Assembly (NCBI RefSeq): GCF_035556095.1 | Contig: NZ_DATMFT010000012.1 | Location: forward strand, 83,681 to 147,680 | From: Parapedobacter sp035556095 | GTDB taxonomy: Bacteria > Bacteroidota > Bacteroidia > Sphingobacteriales > Sphingobacteriaceae | Direction: 5' to 3' | DNA: 64,000 nucleotides | Shown: positions 18,871 through 26,999 of the stretch, in pieces | Numbering within the stretch: position 1 is the stretch's first letter | Layout of the letters: every line of letters begins with the position of its first letter | Notes under the pieces: model-generated | What the model was told of the DNA's origin: nothing | What the model saw: only the letters and a program-made list of their open reading frames with translations | Database searches by the model: none | Made by a program: the position numbers and the translations under genes

Positions 18871-19052
18871 CCAATTGGCTTATCAAAGTCTTCCGTCATT
18901 TTGAAATAGCCTTTTGCATAACCAAACTGACGCTTTTTTGCCGTGGTTTTTTGTTGCTTTTTGTATTTTAAAAAAGCAACAAAATCGAAAACTTCCTGCT
19001 TCAGATTGGCAGGTAAGGAACTGATTTCTGTCAACAATTGAACATCACTCAT
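18867..19052 (-). CDS. DUF2281-type antitoxin, orphan
   Basis: This is a small 61-residue protein beginning MSDVQLLTEISSLPANLKQE and continuing EVFDFVAFLKYKKQQ, the pattern of DUF2281 antitoxin-like proteins that accompany PIN toxins. The C-terminal end (KKRQFGYAKGYFKMTEDFD) is the expected toxin-binding tail. Its stop codon overlaps the ATG of the toxin remnant, the classic translationally coupled antitoxin-toxin arrangement. The frame is intact while the toxin is broken, so it now stands as an orphan antitoxin. It could still autoregulate or neutralise a related toxin elsewhere, which cannot be judged here. Confidence 0.8.
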   Translation of the reverse strand: MSDVQLLTEISSLPANLKQEVFDFVAFLKYKKQQKTTAKKRQFGYAKGYFKMTEDFDKPIG

Positions 19053-19119
19053 ACCAATTTACCCCTTTATTTTACGCAATAATACGTAATTTCAGGTGTG
19101 CTTCAAAGCACCACTAGTG

Positions 19120-22100
19120 CTACCGCCCAGATTTCCGGTATACCGCCAGTGCCGCAACTTCCAACTGCGGTTCGTACCCCCGCGCCGCCAATAGGGCGGG
19201 CACGTTTGTCGCCACATCTTCCAGCACGACCCACGCAGGAAGCTGCGCCGTATCCCAATCGAGGGCAGTGGTTTCCGTGGAAACGATAAGCACATCATAC
19301 CCATCAAGCGCGGGTACGCCGGCGACGAACTGGAGCGGGTAACGGTTTACTGTAAACGTATTTTGGGCCGCGGCGACCCGATCATCACGGGCATCCCAGC
19401 CCGTAACATGCCGCAGGGCGCTATCGTATACCAACAGGAAATCCAATACGCCATAACCGCACCCCAAGTGCAGGAAATTGCCTTTGAGCGGCAACAACCG
19501 CAGCAGCTGGTGGTAGTGGTCTTTCCGTTGGTCGAATACTGCCTTCACTTCCCGTTGGATCGCTTTCGGCTTGTACACGAAGTTAAAAAGCAGTTTTTTG
19601 CGGAAATAATCCGCCGGCTCCCGCTCGTTGCGCAGCATGCGGAACTCACGCTTGAAATAAGCGGATATTTTCTTGGTGCGCTCGGCATAGGTGGTGCCGA
19701 AGGTAGGGTCGTGGGGCGTAATGCGCGGCAGGAACTTCATGGTAATGGGCCCCGGCTTGAGCATATTGTCGTTTTTCGGCAATGCGTGCACGTTGCCGTG
19801 GACCAATACGGGTTGGATATCAACCTGCAATTGCTCGGCAAGGTAAAAGGCCCCTTTGTGAAAACGCTGGATCGCCGTGGTCCGCGACCGGGTGCCTTCG
19901 GGAAATACAATGACCGAGTAGCCCTGCTTGATTTTAGCCCGTAACTTGTCGAGGTCTTCGGGCCGGTTTCCCGAAGCGGGGTGCGCGCCCACCATGCGCA
20001 TGGCGCGCCCAAAGAAAGGCGAGTGCAGCTGGCGGTCGTTCATCATGAACACCTGCATCGGATGCAGCAAGCCCATAGTGGGGGTATCCAGGATAGACGT
20101 GTGGTTAGCAATGATAATCGCGGGGCGTTGGTACGCATGCGGATTGCGGCCGAGCACAGTCATGCGGATACCGGGCGTGCGGTACATGAGGTTGTGGAAA
20201 AACAGCTGCAACACCCGGTGGAAGGCCCGGAATTTTTTCTTCTTGCTGCCGGGGATAATAGGGATAAACAACCGGCCCAGGATGCTGACGGCCATGCCAC
20301 CTAGGAAGAAATAACCGAACGTAAAGCCTGTAAGGATAAGGTTGACCAGCCGCCAAGGGGTGCTGCCTTTGGCTTGAGGCCCACTGATGAACGTGCGGAA
20401 GAGCCACGGCTGTATGGAAAATGACATAAGTACCACCACCAATAGCCCAATAAGCGGGATGATGGAAATGGAGCGTATGGCAGGGTGCTTGGCAAAGACC
20501 AGGATGCCGAAGCAAAGGATCGTGGCCAGAGCAGACATAACCACACCGGATTTGTAGGCGGGCATATCCGCTCGGCCGAAGGTGTACTGCTCCAGCAGGC
20601 CTTTGGTAACAAAGATGGAGTAATCAACCCCCAACCCGAAAATCAACGTGGTGATGATGATGTTGAATGCGTTGAAATCGACACCCAACAGGCCCATTAG
20701 GCCCAGCGTAACCAACCAGCCGAGGAAGATGGGAATATTGGTAACCAGAGTGAGCTCCAAGCTGCCAAAAAAGAGGAATATAACTACGAAGACAGCAATG
20801 GATGCGATGAAAAAGAGTGTGTCGAAATCAGCTTCGAGGTTGCTCAACAAGGTTTCCTGCACCTGTTTGCGGTCGATGGCCAGTATGCCGCTGTCATCCG
20901 CAAATACCTGCACAAGCTGAGGCGCCTGCTCCTCCTCAACCTTAACGATGGTAGTCACCGTAGCGAGCTCGCGGTCCAGGTTAACAAACTCGGCCAAAAA
21001 GAGCGTGTCGAGTAATTGCTGATCGGCCTCATCCAGTGGACTGAACGGCTCTGCGAGGATTTCAGAAAAGGGCTGGAACAGGTTGTCTTTGAAGCCTACA
21101 CGCACGCCCTCACTGCGGAGTTGCTGCAGAAGCTGCTCCTTTTTGCCGGCCGACCAGAACCGGTTCCACCGGTCGATTTTCTCGCGTTGTTGTGTCGGAG
21201 TACTGACAATGCCGCCTACCGATTGGAAACCAAGGATAGCTCCGTTGGCTTCTTGCTGCTCCAGCCGGTGGAACAGCTTAGCATTACGGGAGAAGGCCTC
21301 TTCAGCGGTGTTGCCGTAGGCCACCAGGTAAATGGACTTGGCCGCATACTGCATAAGCGAGTCGAGCCGCTGCTCCGCCTGCTTGAGGGGAGCGGGCTGG
21401 TAGTTTAGCGCTGCGAGGTCGTCGTTGAAGCCGACACGCTGGAAGGTGAAAAGACTAATACATGTAAGCGCTGCACCGATGCCCAGCACCCATTTGTTGC
21501 GGCTGAAGTCGTACCGTGCTATTGCGTCGATAAATGTATTTTGCCGCAGCGTAACTTCGCGCCGCGGTGAATAGACCTGAGGGATGAAGATGAGCGAGAA
21601 GAGCGCCGCCCCTAGCACGCTCACGGCGGCAAACACGCCGAGGTCTTTCAGTACGTCGGAATGCAGGAATAGCAAACAAAGGAAATCGACGGCCGTGAAG
21701 ATGGCGCACATGAGCAATGGTTTGGTGGTGCTTTCAAACAACCGCTTCACATCGCCCGTGCCTCGGTAATGGGTGAGGATATGTAGGGAATAATCGAGCG
21801 TGAGACCCAACAGTACCGAGCCGATACCGATTGATATGGCCGATATGGTGCCTTTAAGCCAGTAGAGCACGGCGATACCCAGCAGGCTGCCGAAAGCGGC
21901 GGGAAAGAGAATGATGAGCGGGATGGTAGCCCGTCGATAGAAGTAGATAAAGAGCACCACCAATGCCACGAGGGCGATAGCTAATGTATTACGGATATCG
22001 TGCTTGATCTGCTGGGCATTGGCAACAGCCATGGCGGTAGCGCCGAAGTACTCGGCGTTAGCATGGCCCGCGAACGCGGTGTTGAGACCGGCGACGGTTG

Positions 22101-22800
22101 CGTCTAGGATACGGATGAATTCGGTATTATGGGCAGTTTCGCTCGCGCCAGCAGTGGTGGTGATGAAGGCGAGCAGGTTGCTGCCTCCGCGGGCGATGAC
22201 GTAACCGTCATCGAGTACCACCCCCTGGCCCGATTGCAAACGCTGAAATTTGCGAAGCCCCATGAACGTGAGGCCCAGCGGATCTTGCCGGAGCATGGGT
22301 GCTGTAACAAAGCTTTGCGGAGCGGTGATGGCCTGGTAGGTACGATCTACGATAGCCACAATCGAGTCGGGCTGGAGCAACGAATCGATATGGCGGTAAT
22401 CGCTTTCATCGAGGAAGAGCGGCAGGTTATCGGTTACCATATCCATCAAATCGGCGAGTTGGTCGTCTTCAAGCCGTACCTGCAGCCGTTGGATATAAGG
22501 GCCGGCGGCTTGATTGATAGCTGTAGCAAAGCTATCGGCATACGCCTTAAGTGCAGTGATATCGCCCGTATCTGCCGCTGTGACATGGATTACGGTCTTA
22601 TCGGCGAAATTGGCCGACCGCAATACCTCGCTGACATGTTCAGTGCCCTCACTGGTCGGGATGAGCTTGGTGATGTCTTCTTCAAACCGGATGCGGCTAG
22701 CCCAATAGGCAAGCAATGCAAAGAGCAGCGGCACGGCAACAAAGAACACGGTCCGGTGCTTCTTCAGGTAATCATATATGGAATAAAAAAACGAAGCCAA
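19120..22800 (-). CDS. RND/MMPL exporter fused to a PlsC-type acyltransferase and a methyltransferase-like domain
   Basis: This 1226-residue polypeptide has three parts. Residues 1 to about 850 form an RND/MMPL-type membrane exporter: a first helix followed by a large periplasmic loop (FEEDITKLIPTSEGTEHV), helix bundles, a second loop and another bundle. Residues about 870-1030 form a glycerol-3-phosphate-acyltransferase-like domain with NHTSILD (NHx4D, about 897) and FPEGTRSR (about 967). Residues about 1075-1226 carry a Rossmann methyltransferase-like core with LHLGCGYG (about 1113). MMPL exporters and PlsC-like acyltransferases are known, usually as separate genes, in flexirubin and aryl-polyene loci, where they move and attach acyl chains. 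The neighbouring FabZ-like and DUF2062 genes support that context. Activity of the methyltransferase-like part is uncertain. Confidence 0.85.
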   Translation of the reverse strand: MASFFYSIYDYLKKHRTVFFVAVPLLFALLAYWASRIRFEEDITKLIPTSEGTEHVSEVLRSANFADKTVIHVTAADTGDITALKAYADSFATAINQAAGPYIQRLQVRLEDDQLADLMDMVTDNLPLFLDESDYRHIDSLLQPDSIVAIVDRTYQAITAPQSFVTAPMLRQDPLGLTFMGLRKFQRLQSGQGVVLDDGYVIARGGSNLLAFITTTAGASETAHNTEFIRILDATVAGLNTAFAGHANAEYFGATAMAVANAQQIKHDIRNTLAIALVALVVLFIYFYRRATIPLIILFPAAFGSLLGIAVLYWLKGTISAISIGIGSVLLGLTLDYSLHILTHYRGTGDVKRLFESTTKPLLMCAIFTAVDFLCLLFLHSDVLKDLGVFAAVSVLGAALFSLIFIPQVYSPRREVTLRQNTFIDAIARYDFSRNKWVLGIGAALTCISLFTFQRVGFNDDLAALNYQPAPLKQAEQRLDSLMQYAAKSIYLVAYGNTAEEAFSRNAKLFHRLEQQEANGAILGFQSVGGIVSTPTQQREKIDRWNRFWSAGKKEQLLQQLRSEGVRVGFKDNLFQPFSEILAEPFSPLDEADQQLLDTLFLAEFVNLDRELATVTTIVKVEEEQAPQLVQVFADDSGILAIDRKQVQETLLSNLEADFDTLFFIASIAVFVVIFLFFGSLELTLVTNIPIFLGWLVTLGLMGLLGVDFNAFNIIITTLIFGLGVDYSIFVTKGLLEQYTFGRADMPAYKSGVVMSALATILCFGILVFAKHPAIRSISIIPLIGLLVVVLMSFSIQPWLFRTFISGPQAKGSTPWRLVNLILTGFTFGYFFLGGMAVSILGRLFIPIIPGSKKKKFRAFHRVLQLFFHNLMYRTPGIRMTVLGRNPHAYQRPAIIIANHTSILDTPTMGLLHPMQVFMMNDRQLHSPFFGRAMRMVGAHPASGNRPEDLDKLRAKIKQGYSVIVFPEGTRSRTTAIQRFHKGAFYLAEQLQVDIQPVLVHGNVHALPKNDNMLKPGPITMKFLPRITPHDPTFGTTYAERTKKISAYFKREFRMLRNEREPADYFRKKLLFNFVYKPKAIQREVKAVFDQRKDHYHQLLRLLPLKGNFLHLGCGYGVLDFLLVYDSALRHVTGWDARDDRVAAAQNTFTVNRYPLQFVAGVPALDGYDVLIVSTETTALDWDTAQLPAWVVLEDVATNVPALLAARGYEPQLEVAALAVYRKSGR

Positions 22801-22946
22801 CTACACGTAATTTGTCTCGGCAAAGGTAGAAGATTTAACTGGATGTATCGCAAAAAGCCTTGAGAGGGCCCGGGGATGATTCAAAGAAGGGTCCATAATG
22901 ATATGAATATAACCTGTATTTAAAAATAGGATAACATGTATATTTT

Positions 22947-23007
22947 ATCGTCTTCCCATCGTCTTTTGATGGTCTTTTTATCGTCTTTAATACGATAAAA
23001 AGACCAT
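22947..23007. repeat. four helically phased 11-bp direct repeats ending in a 16-bp perfect hairpin
   Basis: An octamer ATCGTCTT recurs at 22947, 22958 and 22980, with the one-mismatch copy ATGGTCTT at 22969, so four copies are spaced exactly 11 bp apart. Starting with the third copy, the bases 22969-22984 are the perfect inverse complement of 22992-23007, giving a 16-bp stem with a 7-nt loop. The array lies in the 312-nt gap between the glycosyltransferase gene and the RND-fusion gene, about 147 nt upstream of the latter's start. Same-face phasing suggests a protein-binding array. The hairpin has no T-run typical of an intrinsic terminator on either strand. The rest of the gap shows nothing recognisable. 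Confidence 0.75.
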
Positions 23008-23112
23008 AAATACACGTTAAAATTACCTTGAATTTGTATTTATGCCTTCATTCTAAATAGTATTTGGGTAGTTATTATATTGGACCCATTTTGGAAAGAT
23101 GGTGGAAACTTG

Positions 23113-24294
23113 TCAGGCACGTGGCTTGCGGTGGTGTTGCCGAGTCAGCAAAAAATAACTCGCCAAACCGAATACACTGGCGCTAACGGTAGCCAATACC
23201 ACGCTTCCCAAAAGGTATTCCGTAAGATGCTGTCGGATAAAAGGCTCGTAGGTGTCGATTTCTTGCCATTTGAAGGCGGTTTTGGCTGGCAACCCCACTA
23301 AGAAGGAGCCGATTTGTATGCACGCATAGATGATGAACGGGATCAGCGGTGGGATACTCACATTGGAGAAGGCAAAGGCAATCAATTTATTGAGCCGTAA
23401 TACAACCGCGAGGAACAGAACGATAACCGTTTGGAAGCCCCAGAATGGCGACAATCCGATGAGCACCCCGAGCGCAACAGACGAAGCCTTCTTCCAGGGC
23501 GGATCATCGCTGTGCAGCAGGTCTTCCAGAAAGAAACGGCGGAACCCTTTTTTCCGGAACGTACGGAAATAGTCGCGCGGCCGGATATAAAACAATGTCA
23601 CCAATACCAGCCAGGTGTTGAGGATACTGATACGCGTGAAGTCACGGAACGGCCGGAAGTGCGACACCCGCTCGGTGGGATCATATAGCACCTTGACGGG
23701 CACATTGCGCACCGGTATGCCACGCCAGGCAGCTTTCACGATAACCTCGACCTCAAATTCAAATTTCGTGGTATAAAAGCGGATTCCCTGCAATGCCTTG
23801 AGTGGGTAAAGCCGGAAACCCGACTGCGTGTCGGATAGATTGATGCCGGTTTCAAACCGGAACCAGAAATTGGAAAACCGGTTGCCGAAGCTGCTCTTGC
23901 CGGGGATGCCTTCGCGTTCCATATTACGGTCGCCGATAAGTAGGGCCATACCTTCGGCCTCGATGGCGCGCACGAATACGGGGATGTCGTTGGGAAAATG
24001 CTGGCCATCCGAGTCGATGGTGACCGCATAATCAAAACCACGGGCGGTGGCCTCGCGGAAGCCGGTGCGCAAGGCGTTGCCTTTCCCTTTATTGCGCGGC
24101 AAGTGAATAACGGTAACACCGGTGTATCCGGCTAAGATTTCCGACGTAGCGTCGGTAGATCCGTCGTTGACGACGATGGTCCGGGCCGTATACCGGAATA
24201 CGCCTTCCAGCACCCGGGGCAGCGTTTTGGCATTGTTGTAGGTGGGAATGATTACACAAGCATTGATGGATGCTAATACCTCGTTGTCGGTCAT
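23113..24294 (-). CDS. family 2 glycosyltransferase with C-terminal DUF2062 domain
   Basis: In this 393-residue protein the first 240 residues are a GT-A glycosyltransferase of the dolichol-phosphate-mannose-synthase-like type: CVIIPTYNNAKTLPRVL, VNDGSTD, NKGKGNALRTGF, DSDGQH (metal-binding DxD-like) and DTQSGFRLYP. The C-terminal 150 residues form a membrane DUF2062 domain (SSVALGVLIGLSPFWGFQT, IPPLIPFIIYACIQIGS). This two-domain form recurs in flexirubin and aryl-polyene gene sets. It probably transfers a sugar or acts on a lipid-linked intermediate at the inner membrane. It follows the small secreted-protein gene by 13 nt and is separated from the RND fusion by the repeat-bearing gap. Confidence 0.87.
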   Translation of the reverse strand: MTDNEVLASINACVIIPTYNNAKTLPRVLEGVFRYTARTIVVNDGSTDATSEILAGYTGVTVIHLPRNKGKGNALRTGFREATARGFDYAVTIDSDGQHFPNDIPVFVRAIEAEGMALLIGDRNMEREGIPGKSSFGNRFSNFWFRFETGINLSDTQSGFRLYPLKALQGIRFYTTKFEFEVEVIVKAAWRGIPVRNVPVKVLYDPTERVSHFRPFRDFTRISILNTWLVLVTLFYIRPRDYFRTFRKKGFRRFFLEDLLHSDDPPWKKASSVALGVLIGLSPFWGFQTVIVLFLAVVLRLNKLIAFAFSNVSIPPLIPFIIYACIQIGSFLVGLPAKTAFKWQEIDTYEPFIRQHLTEYLLGSVVLATVSASVFGLASYFLLTRQHHRKPRA

Positions 24295-24307
24295 TCAGGT
24301 TAATTCG

Positions 24308-24778
24308 TCACTTTTTTGAAAACTCGTCGAAATAGCCATCGATCATGGCTTTCAGCCCTCGATCTTCCAGCGACGGTAGTGCCTGCCGGATGAATTGCCG
24401 ATCGTCTTCGATGCTGTGATTGTATTTCAGGAATTTTGGCAAGTGTTCCTGTACGCTGAGCCGGATTAGCCGGATTTCGGCATTATTCGGTTCACTAGCA
24501 ATAGCTTGTTCAATCCAGGGTACCGCTTCCTTCACTTTTGGCCCGCGCGCTGAGAGCTTTTCGTACCGTGCCAACAGCATCAATCCGGCGCCCTTGTAGG
24601 CCGCCAATACGGGCTCGTCGTTTTTCGTTACACCAGCCAGCGGCTCATAGAATGCTTGCGCCTGTTCCTTAGACTTGGTCGCATCCCGGTAAAGTAGTCG
24701 TAGTGTTTCGAGGTCTTGCGCGCAAACCAGCACAACACACAATAGTGCCGCCAAAAGGGAAAATAGCTTCTTCATCAC
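24308..24778 (-). CDS. small exported helical protein of the acyl-lipid/pigment-type gene set
   Basis: This 156-residue protein has a signal peptide (MMKKLFSLLAALLCVVLVCAQ, written here only as its hydrophobic core LFSLLAALLCVVLV; cleavage likely after CAQ). The mature part is almost wholly helical with a TPR-like feel (AYKGAGLMLLARYEKLS, VPWIEQAIASEPNNAEIRLI). I do not recognise a named family. Its start touches the stop of the dehydratase-like gene (no gap), and the glycosyltransferase gene follows 13 nt later, so it belongs to the same operon. A periplasmic helper in the export or transfer of the acyl product is a reasonable guess from context only. Confidence 0.7.
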   Translation of the reverse strand: MMKKLFSLLAALLCVVLVCAQDLETLRLLYRDATKSKEQAQAFYEPLAGVTKNDEPVLAAYKGAGLMLLARYEKLSARGPKVKEAVPWIEQAIASEPNNAEIRLIRLSVQEHLPKFLKYNHSIEDDRQFIRQALPSLEDRGLKAMIDGYFDEFSKK

Positions 24779-25147
24779 CTAAATTTTTTGGAAAACACCG
24801 CTGAACTTAAGGGCCGTGGTGTTTTCGAAGGATGTGGTGCTCCTAATGGAAAGCAGCCCATCTTCTTCTTCAACATCTAATTCGACTTGAATGTTTGGAT
24901 GCTGATAAGGATTGATTATTGCCATGAACTTGACATTTCGTGCCTTTTTCAGCATCAGCGGTCCCGTTGCCCACTTTTCGGCCAGCTCTTTGATGATTTG
25001 CATCATACATACGCCCGGTGTTACCGGATTGCCCGGGAAATGACCTTCGAAGACAGCATGGGCGCTATTGAGGGAAATCGATGCCGATACCTTTGGTCCG
25101 TCGACGGTGAACGCAACGAGCGAATAAAAATCGTGTAACAGCGACAT
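24779..25147 (-). CDS. 3-hydroxyacyl-ACP dehydratase-like hotdog protein
   Basis: This 122-residue single hotdog-fold protein resembles FabZ. The motif HFPGNPVTPGVCMMQ (about residues 35-49) holds the catalytic His and the family's central-helix signature. ATG 25147 (MSLLHDFYSL) is preferred over a TTG nine bases upstream. FabZ-like enzymes dehydrate beta-hydroxyacyl-ACP; in polyene-type loci they build the conjugated chain. It is the first gene of the minus-strand run and lies 68 nt from the divergent lactonase gene. The expected catalytic Glu or Asp on the central helix is not obvious (IIKELAEKW supplies a Glu), so activity should not be assumed. Confidence 0.82.
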   Translation of the reverse strand: MSLLHDFYSLVAFTVDGPKVSASISLNSAHAVFEGHFPGNPVTPGVCMMQIIKELAEKWATGPLMLKKARNVKFMAIINPYQHPNIQVELDVEEEDGLLSIRSTTSFENTTALKFSGVFQKI

Positions 25148-25215
25148 AAGGAGCAAAAGTAAAAAAGAACGGGAATATAAATGGATTTTTGTTAATATTG
25201 ACCGATTTACGATAT

Positions 25216-26343
25216 ATGCGCATGAAGCTATTGACGATCTGTTTATTTTTAATTACTTGCCCACTGATCATACTCGCCCAACACGTTCATCTTCTTATCG
25301 GTACGTACACCCAGGACGGCCAGCGTGAAGGTATTTATGTCTATCAATTTGATGTGAAAACAGGTGAGGCGATGGCCGTAAGCAGTGCGGAGGCCGAAAA
25401 CCCGTCGTTTCTGGCCCTTAGTGCCGACAGCAAGTATTTATATGCAGTGAATGAGAATGGCGAAGGAAAAGGTGCAGTGAGTGCTTATGCATTCGATGAC
25501 TCGCAAGGCATACTTACGTTTCTGAATCGGCAGCTTACCAGGGGCGACCACCCGTGCCACGTAGTTACGGATAGTGACGGTAACCACGTGATTGTTTCTA
25601 ATTACTCGGGGGGTAGCGTTAGCGTATTTCCCATTGGTCCAGCAGGCAGTCTGGGCGGAATGGTGCAGCAAATCCATCATGAGGGTAGCGGCCCTGACCC
25701 GCAACGGCAACAGGCTCCGCACGTGCATTCCGCTTTTTTCAATCACGATGAAACGCAACTGTTTGTACAGGATCTCGGTACGGATAAAGTCAATATCTAC
25801 GATTACAGGCCTGAAAATGTCGCTGATCCCCTGGCTGCGGCGACACCGCCGTTTCTAACGGGTACGCAGGGAGGCGGGCCCCGCCACCTCACCCTCTCGG
25901 CGGACGGTCGGTTTATCTACTTGGTGCAGGAGATGGCTGCGACGGTAATGGTTTATGAACAGCGTGAGGATATGTGGGAAGCCATCCAGGAAGTACCCAT
26001 AAATGAGGCAGGCTTTGACGGACAGGACGGTGCGGCCGACATCAAATTATCGCCAGACGGGAAATTCCTGTATGCATCTAACCGCGGCGATGCCAATACC
26101 CTCGCAATCTACCAGGTAGAGAGCACTTCGGGCAAGCTGACTAAAATCGGAAATCAGCAGGTATTGGGCCGCGGACCACGTAATTTTGCATTGTCTCCCG
26201 ATGGTAGGTTCCTGTTGGTGGCTAATCAAAATACGGACCAAGTGGTGGTCTTTAGCAGGGGCGCAGACACTGGGCTACTTACCGATACAGGCCATCGGAT
26301 ACGTGTAGGTTCGCCGGTGTGTTTGGTTTTTGCGGATCTGTGA
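25216..26343 (+). CDS. secreted lactonase-family seven-bladed beta-propeller (6-phosphogluconolactonase-like)
   Basis: This is a 375-residue protein with an N-terminal signal peptide (LLTICLFLITCPLIILAQ). ATG 25216 or the ATG six bases later are both plausible; the reading from 25189 adds polar residues that spoil the signal. The mature part is the lactonase/YbhE propeller: GTYTQDGQREGIYVYQFD, NPSFLALSADSKYLYAVNE, HPCHVVTDSDGNHVIVSNYS, HVHSAFFNHDETQLFVQDLG, GGGPRHLTLSADGRFIYLVQ and the last blade GRGPRNFALSPDGRFLLVANQ (each quoted up to 20 residues or fewer where possible). Relatives hydrolyse sugar lactones, but export points to a periplasmic or surface role rather than the pentose phosphate pathway. 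It stands alone. Confidence 0.88.
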   Translation: MRMKLLTICLFLITCPLIILAQHVHLLIGTYTQDGQREGIYVYQFDVKTGEAMAVSSAEAENPSFLALSADSKYLYAVNENGEGKGAVSAYAFDDSQGILTFLNRQLTRGDHPCHVVTDSDGNHVIVSNYSGGSVSVFPIGPAGSLGGMVQQIHHEGSGPDPQRQQAPHVHSAFFNHDETQLFVQDLGTDKVNIYDYRPENVADPLAAATPPFLTGTQGGGPRHLTLSADGRFIYLVQEMAATVMVYEQREDMWEAIQEVPINEAGFDGQDGAADIKLSPDGKFLYASNRGDANTLAIYQVESTSGKLTKIGNQQVLGRGPRNFALSPDGRFLLVANQNTDQVVVFSRGADTGLLTDTGHRIRVGSPVCLVFADL

Positions 26344-26358
26344 AACCCCCTCACAAGT

Positions 26359-26730
26359 TTACTTGTTCCCTTCCTCACCGCTGTCAAGTTCATGCGTCTC
26401 CTTGTCATACATGCCGGCAAGGTCGTCCTGTATGGTTCCTTTCCATTGGTCAGTATTTATTAAGTAGGCTGTACGGGCAATGAGGTGGGCGGCCACGGGT
26501 GCGGTAAGTACCAGGAAGAAGATAATGGCCAAGGCTTTCGTGGTAACGGATACTTCCTCCGGAAAGTAAAAAGCCGCACTTAGCAATAACAATCCACCGC
26601 CCAGCGTGGCGGCTTTTACCGTAACCGATAGCCGCAGGTAAAAATCGGGCATCCGTAAGATACCAACCGCAGCAATAAGAATTGCGATTGCGCCGATGGT
26701 GCAAAGCAGTCCGATGATGATGTCGATCAT
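26359..26730 (-). CDS. mnhG: Mrp Na+/H+ antiporter subunit G
   Basis: This 123-residue membrane protein has three helices (IIIGLLCTIGAIAILIAAVG; LGGGLLLLSAAFYF; ALAIIFFLVLTAPVAAHLI) and the MnhG/PhaG hallmark RMPDFYLRLSVTVKAATLG after helix 1. It is the last gene of the seven-gene Mrp operon; its start overlaps the end of mnhF by 4 nt. The C-terminal tail is polar and acidic (EETHELDSGEEGNK-like). MnhG is an obligatory small subunit of the multi-subunit cation/proton antiporter in the inner membrane. Confidence 0.95.
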   Translation of the reverse strand: MIDIIIGLLCTIGAIAILIAAVGILRMPDFYLRLSVTVKAATLGGGLLLLSAAFYFPEEVSVTTKALAIIFFLVLTAPVAAHLIARTAYLINTDQWKGTIQDDLAGMYDKETHELDSGEEGNK

Positions 26731-26999
26731 TTTCTCCCCCTTTTTTCGATGTAATAAGAAAATGCAATGGTGCCTAAAAAAGCGATGAGCGCCAGGATCA
26801 TGGCGACATCAATAAACGTCGATTTACCGGTGCTGATGCTGTAAACGGTAATAACGCTGATGCCGATGGTAATTAGTAAATCCAATGCGATTACCCGGTC
26901 TACAATCGTAGGGCCTTTAAAGAGCCGGATAAACACCAGCAACAATGAAACCGCCAGGATCGGTAAAATCACATAATCAATATAACTATCTAATGTCAT
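26727..26999 (-). CDS. mnhF: Mrp Na+/H+ antiporter subunit F
   Basis: This 90-residue protein has three predicted membrane helices and the MnhF pattern KGPTIVDRVIALDLLITIG between helices 1 and 2. Length and topology agree with the family. It overlaps mnhE upstream and mnhG downstream by 4 nt each (ATGA type), so translation of the three genes is coupled. Confidence 0.95.
   Translation of the reverse strand: MTLDSYIDYVILPILAVSLLLVFIRLFKGPTIVDRVIALDLLITIGISVITVYSISTGKSTFIDVAMILALIAFLGTIAFSYYIEKRGRK

Noticed and set aside
22968..23008. Intrinsic terminator reading of the 16-bp hairpin
   Set aside because: The stem is strong but neither strand shows the T-run directly after it; the phased repeats explain the sequence better.
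25216..26343. Assignment as cytoplasmic 6-phosphogluconolactonase (pgl)
   Set aside because: A signal peptide predicts export, so a role in the pentose phosphate pathway is not supported.
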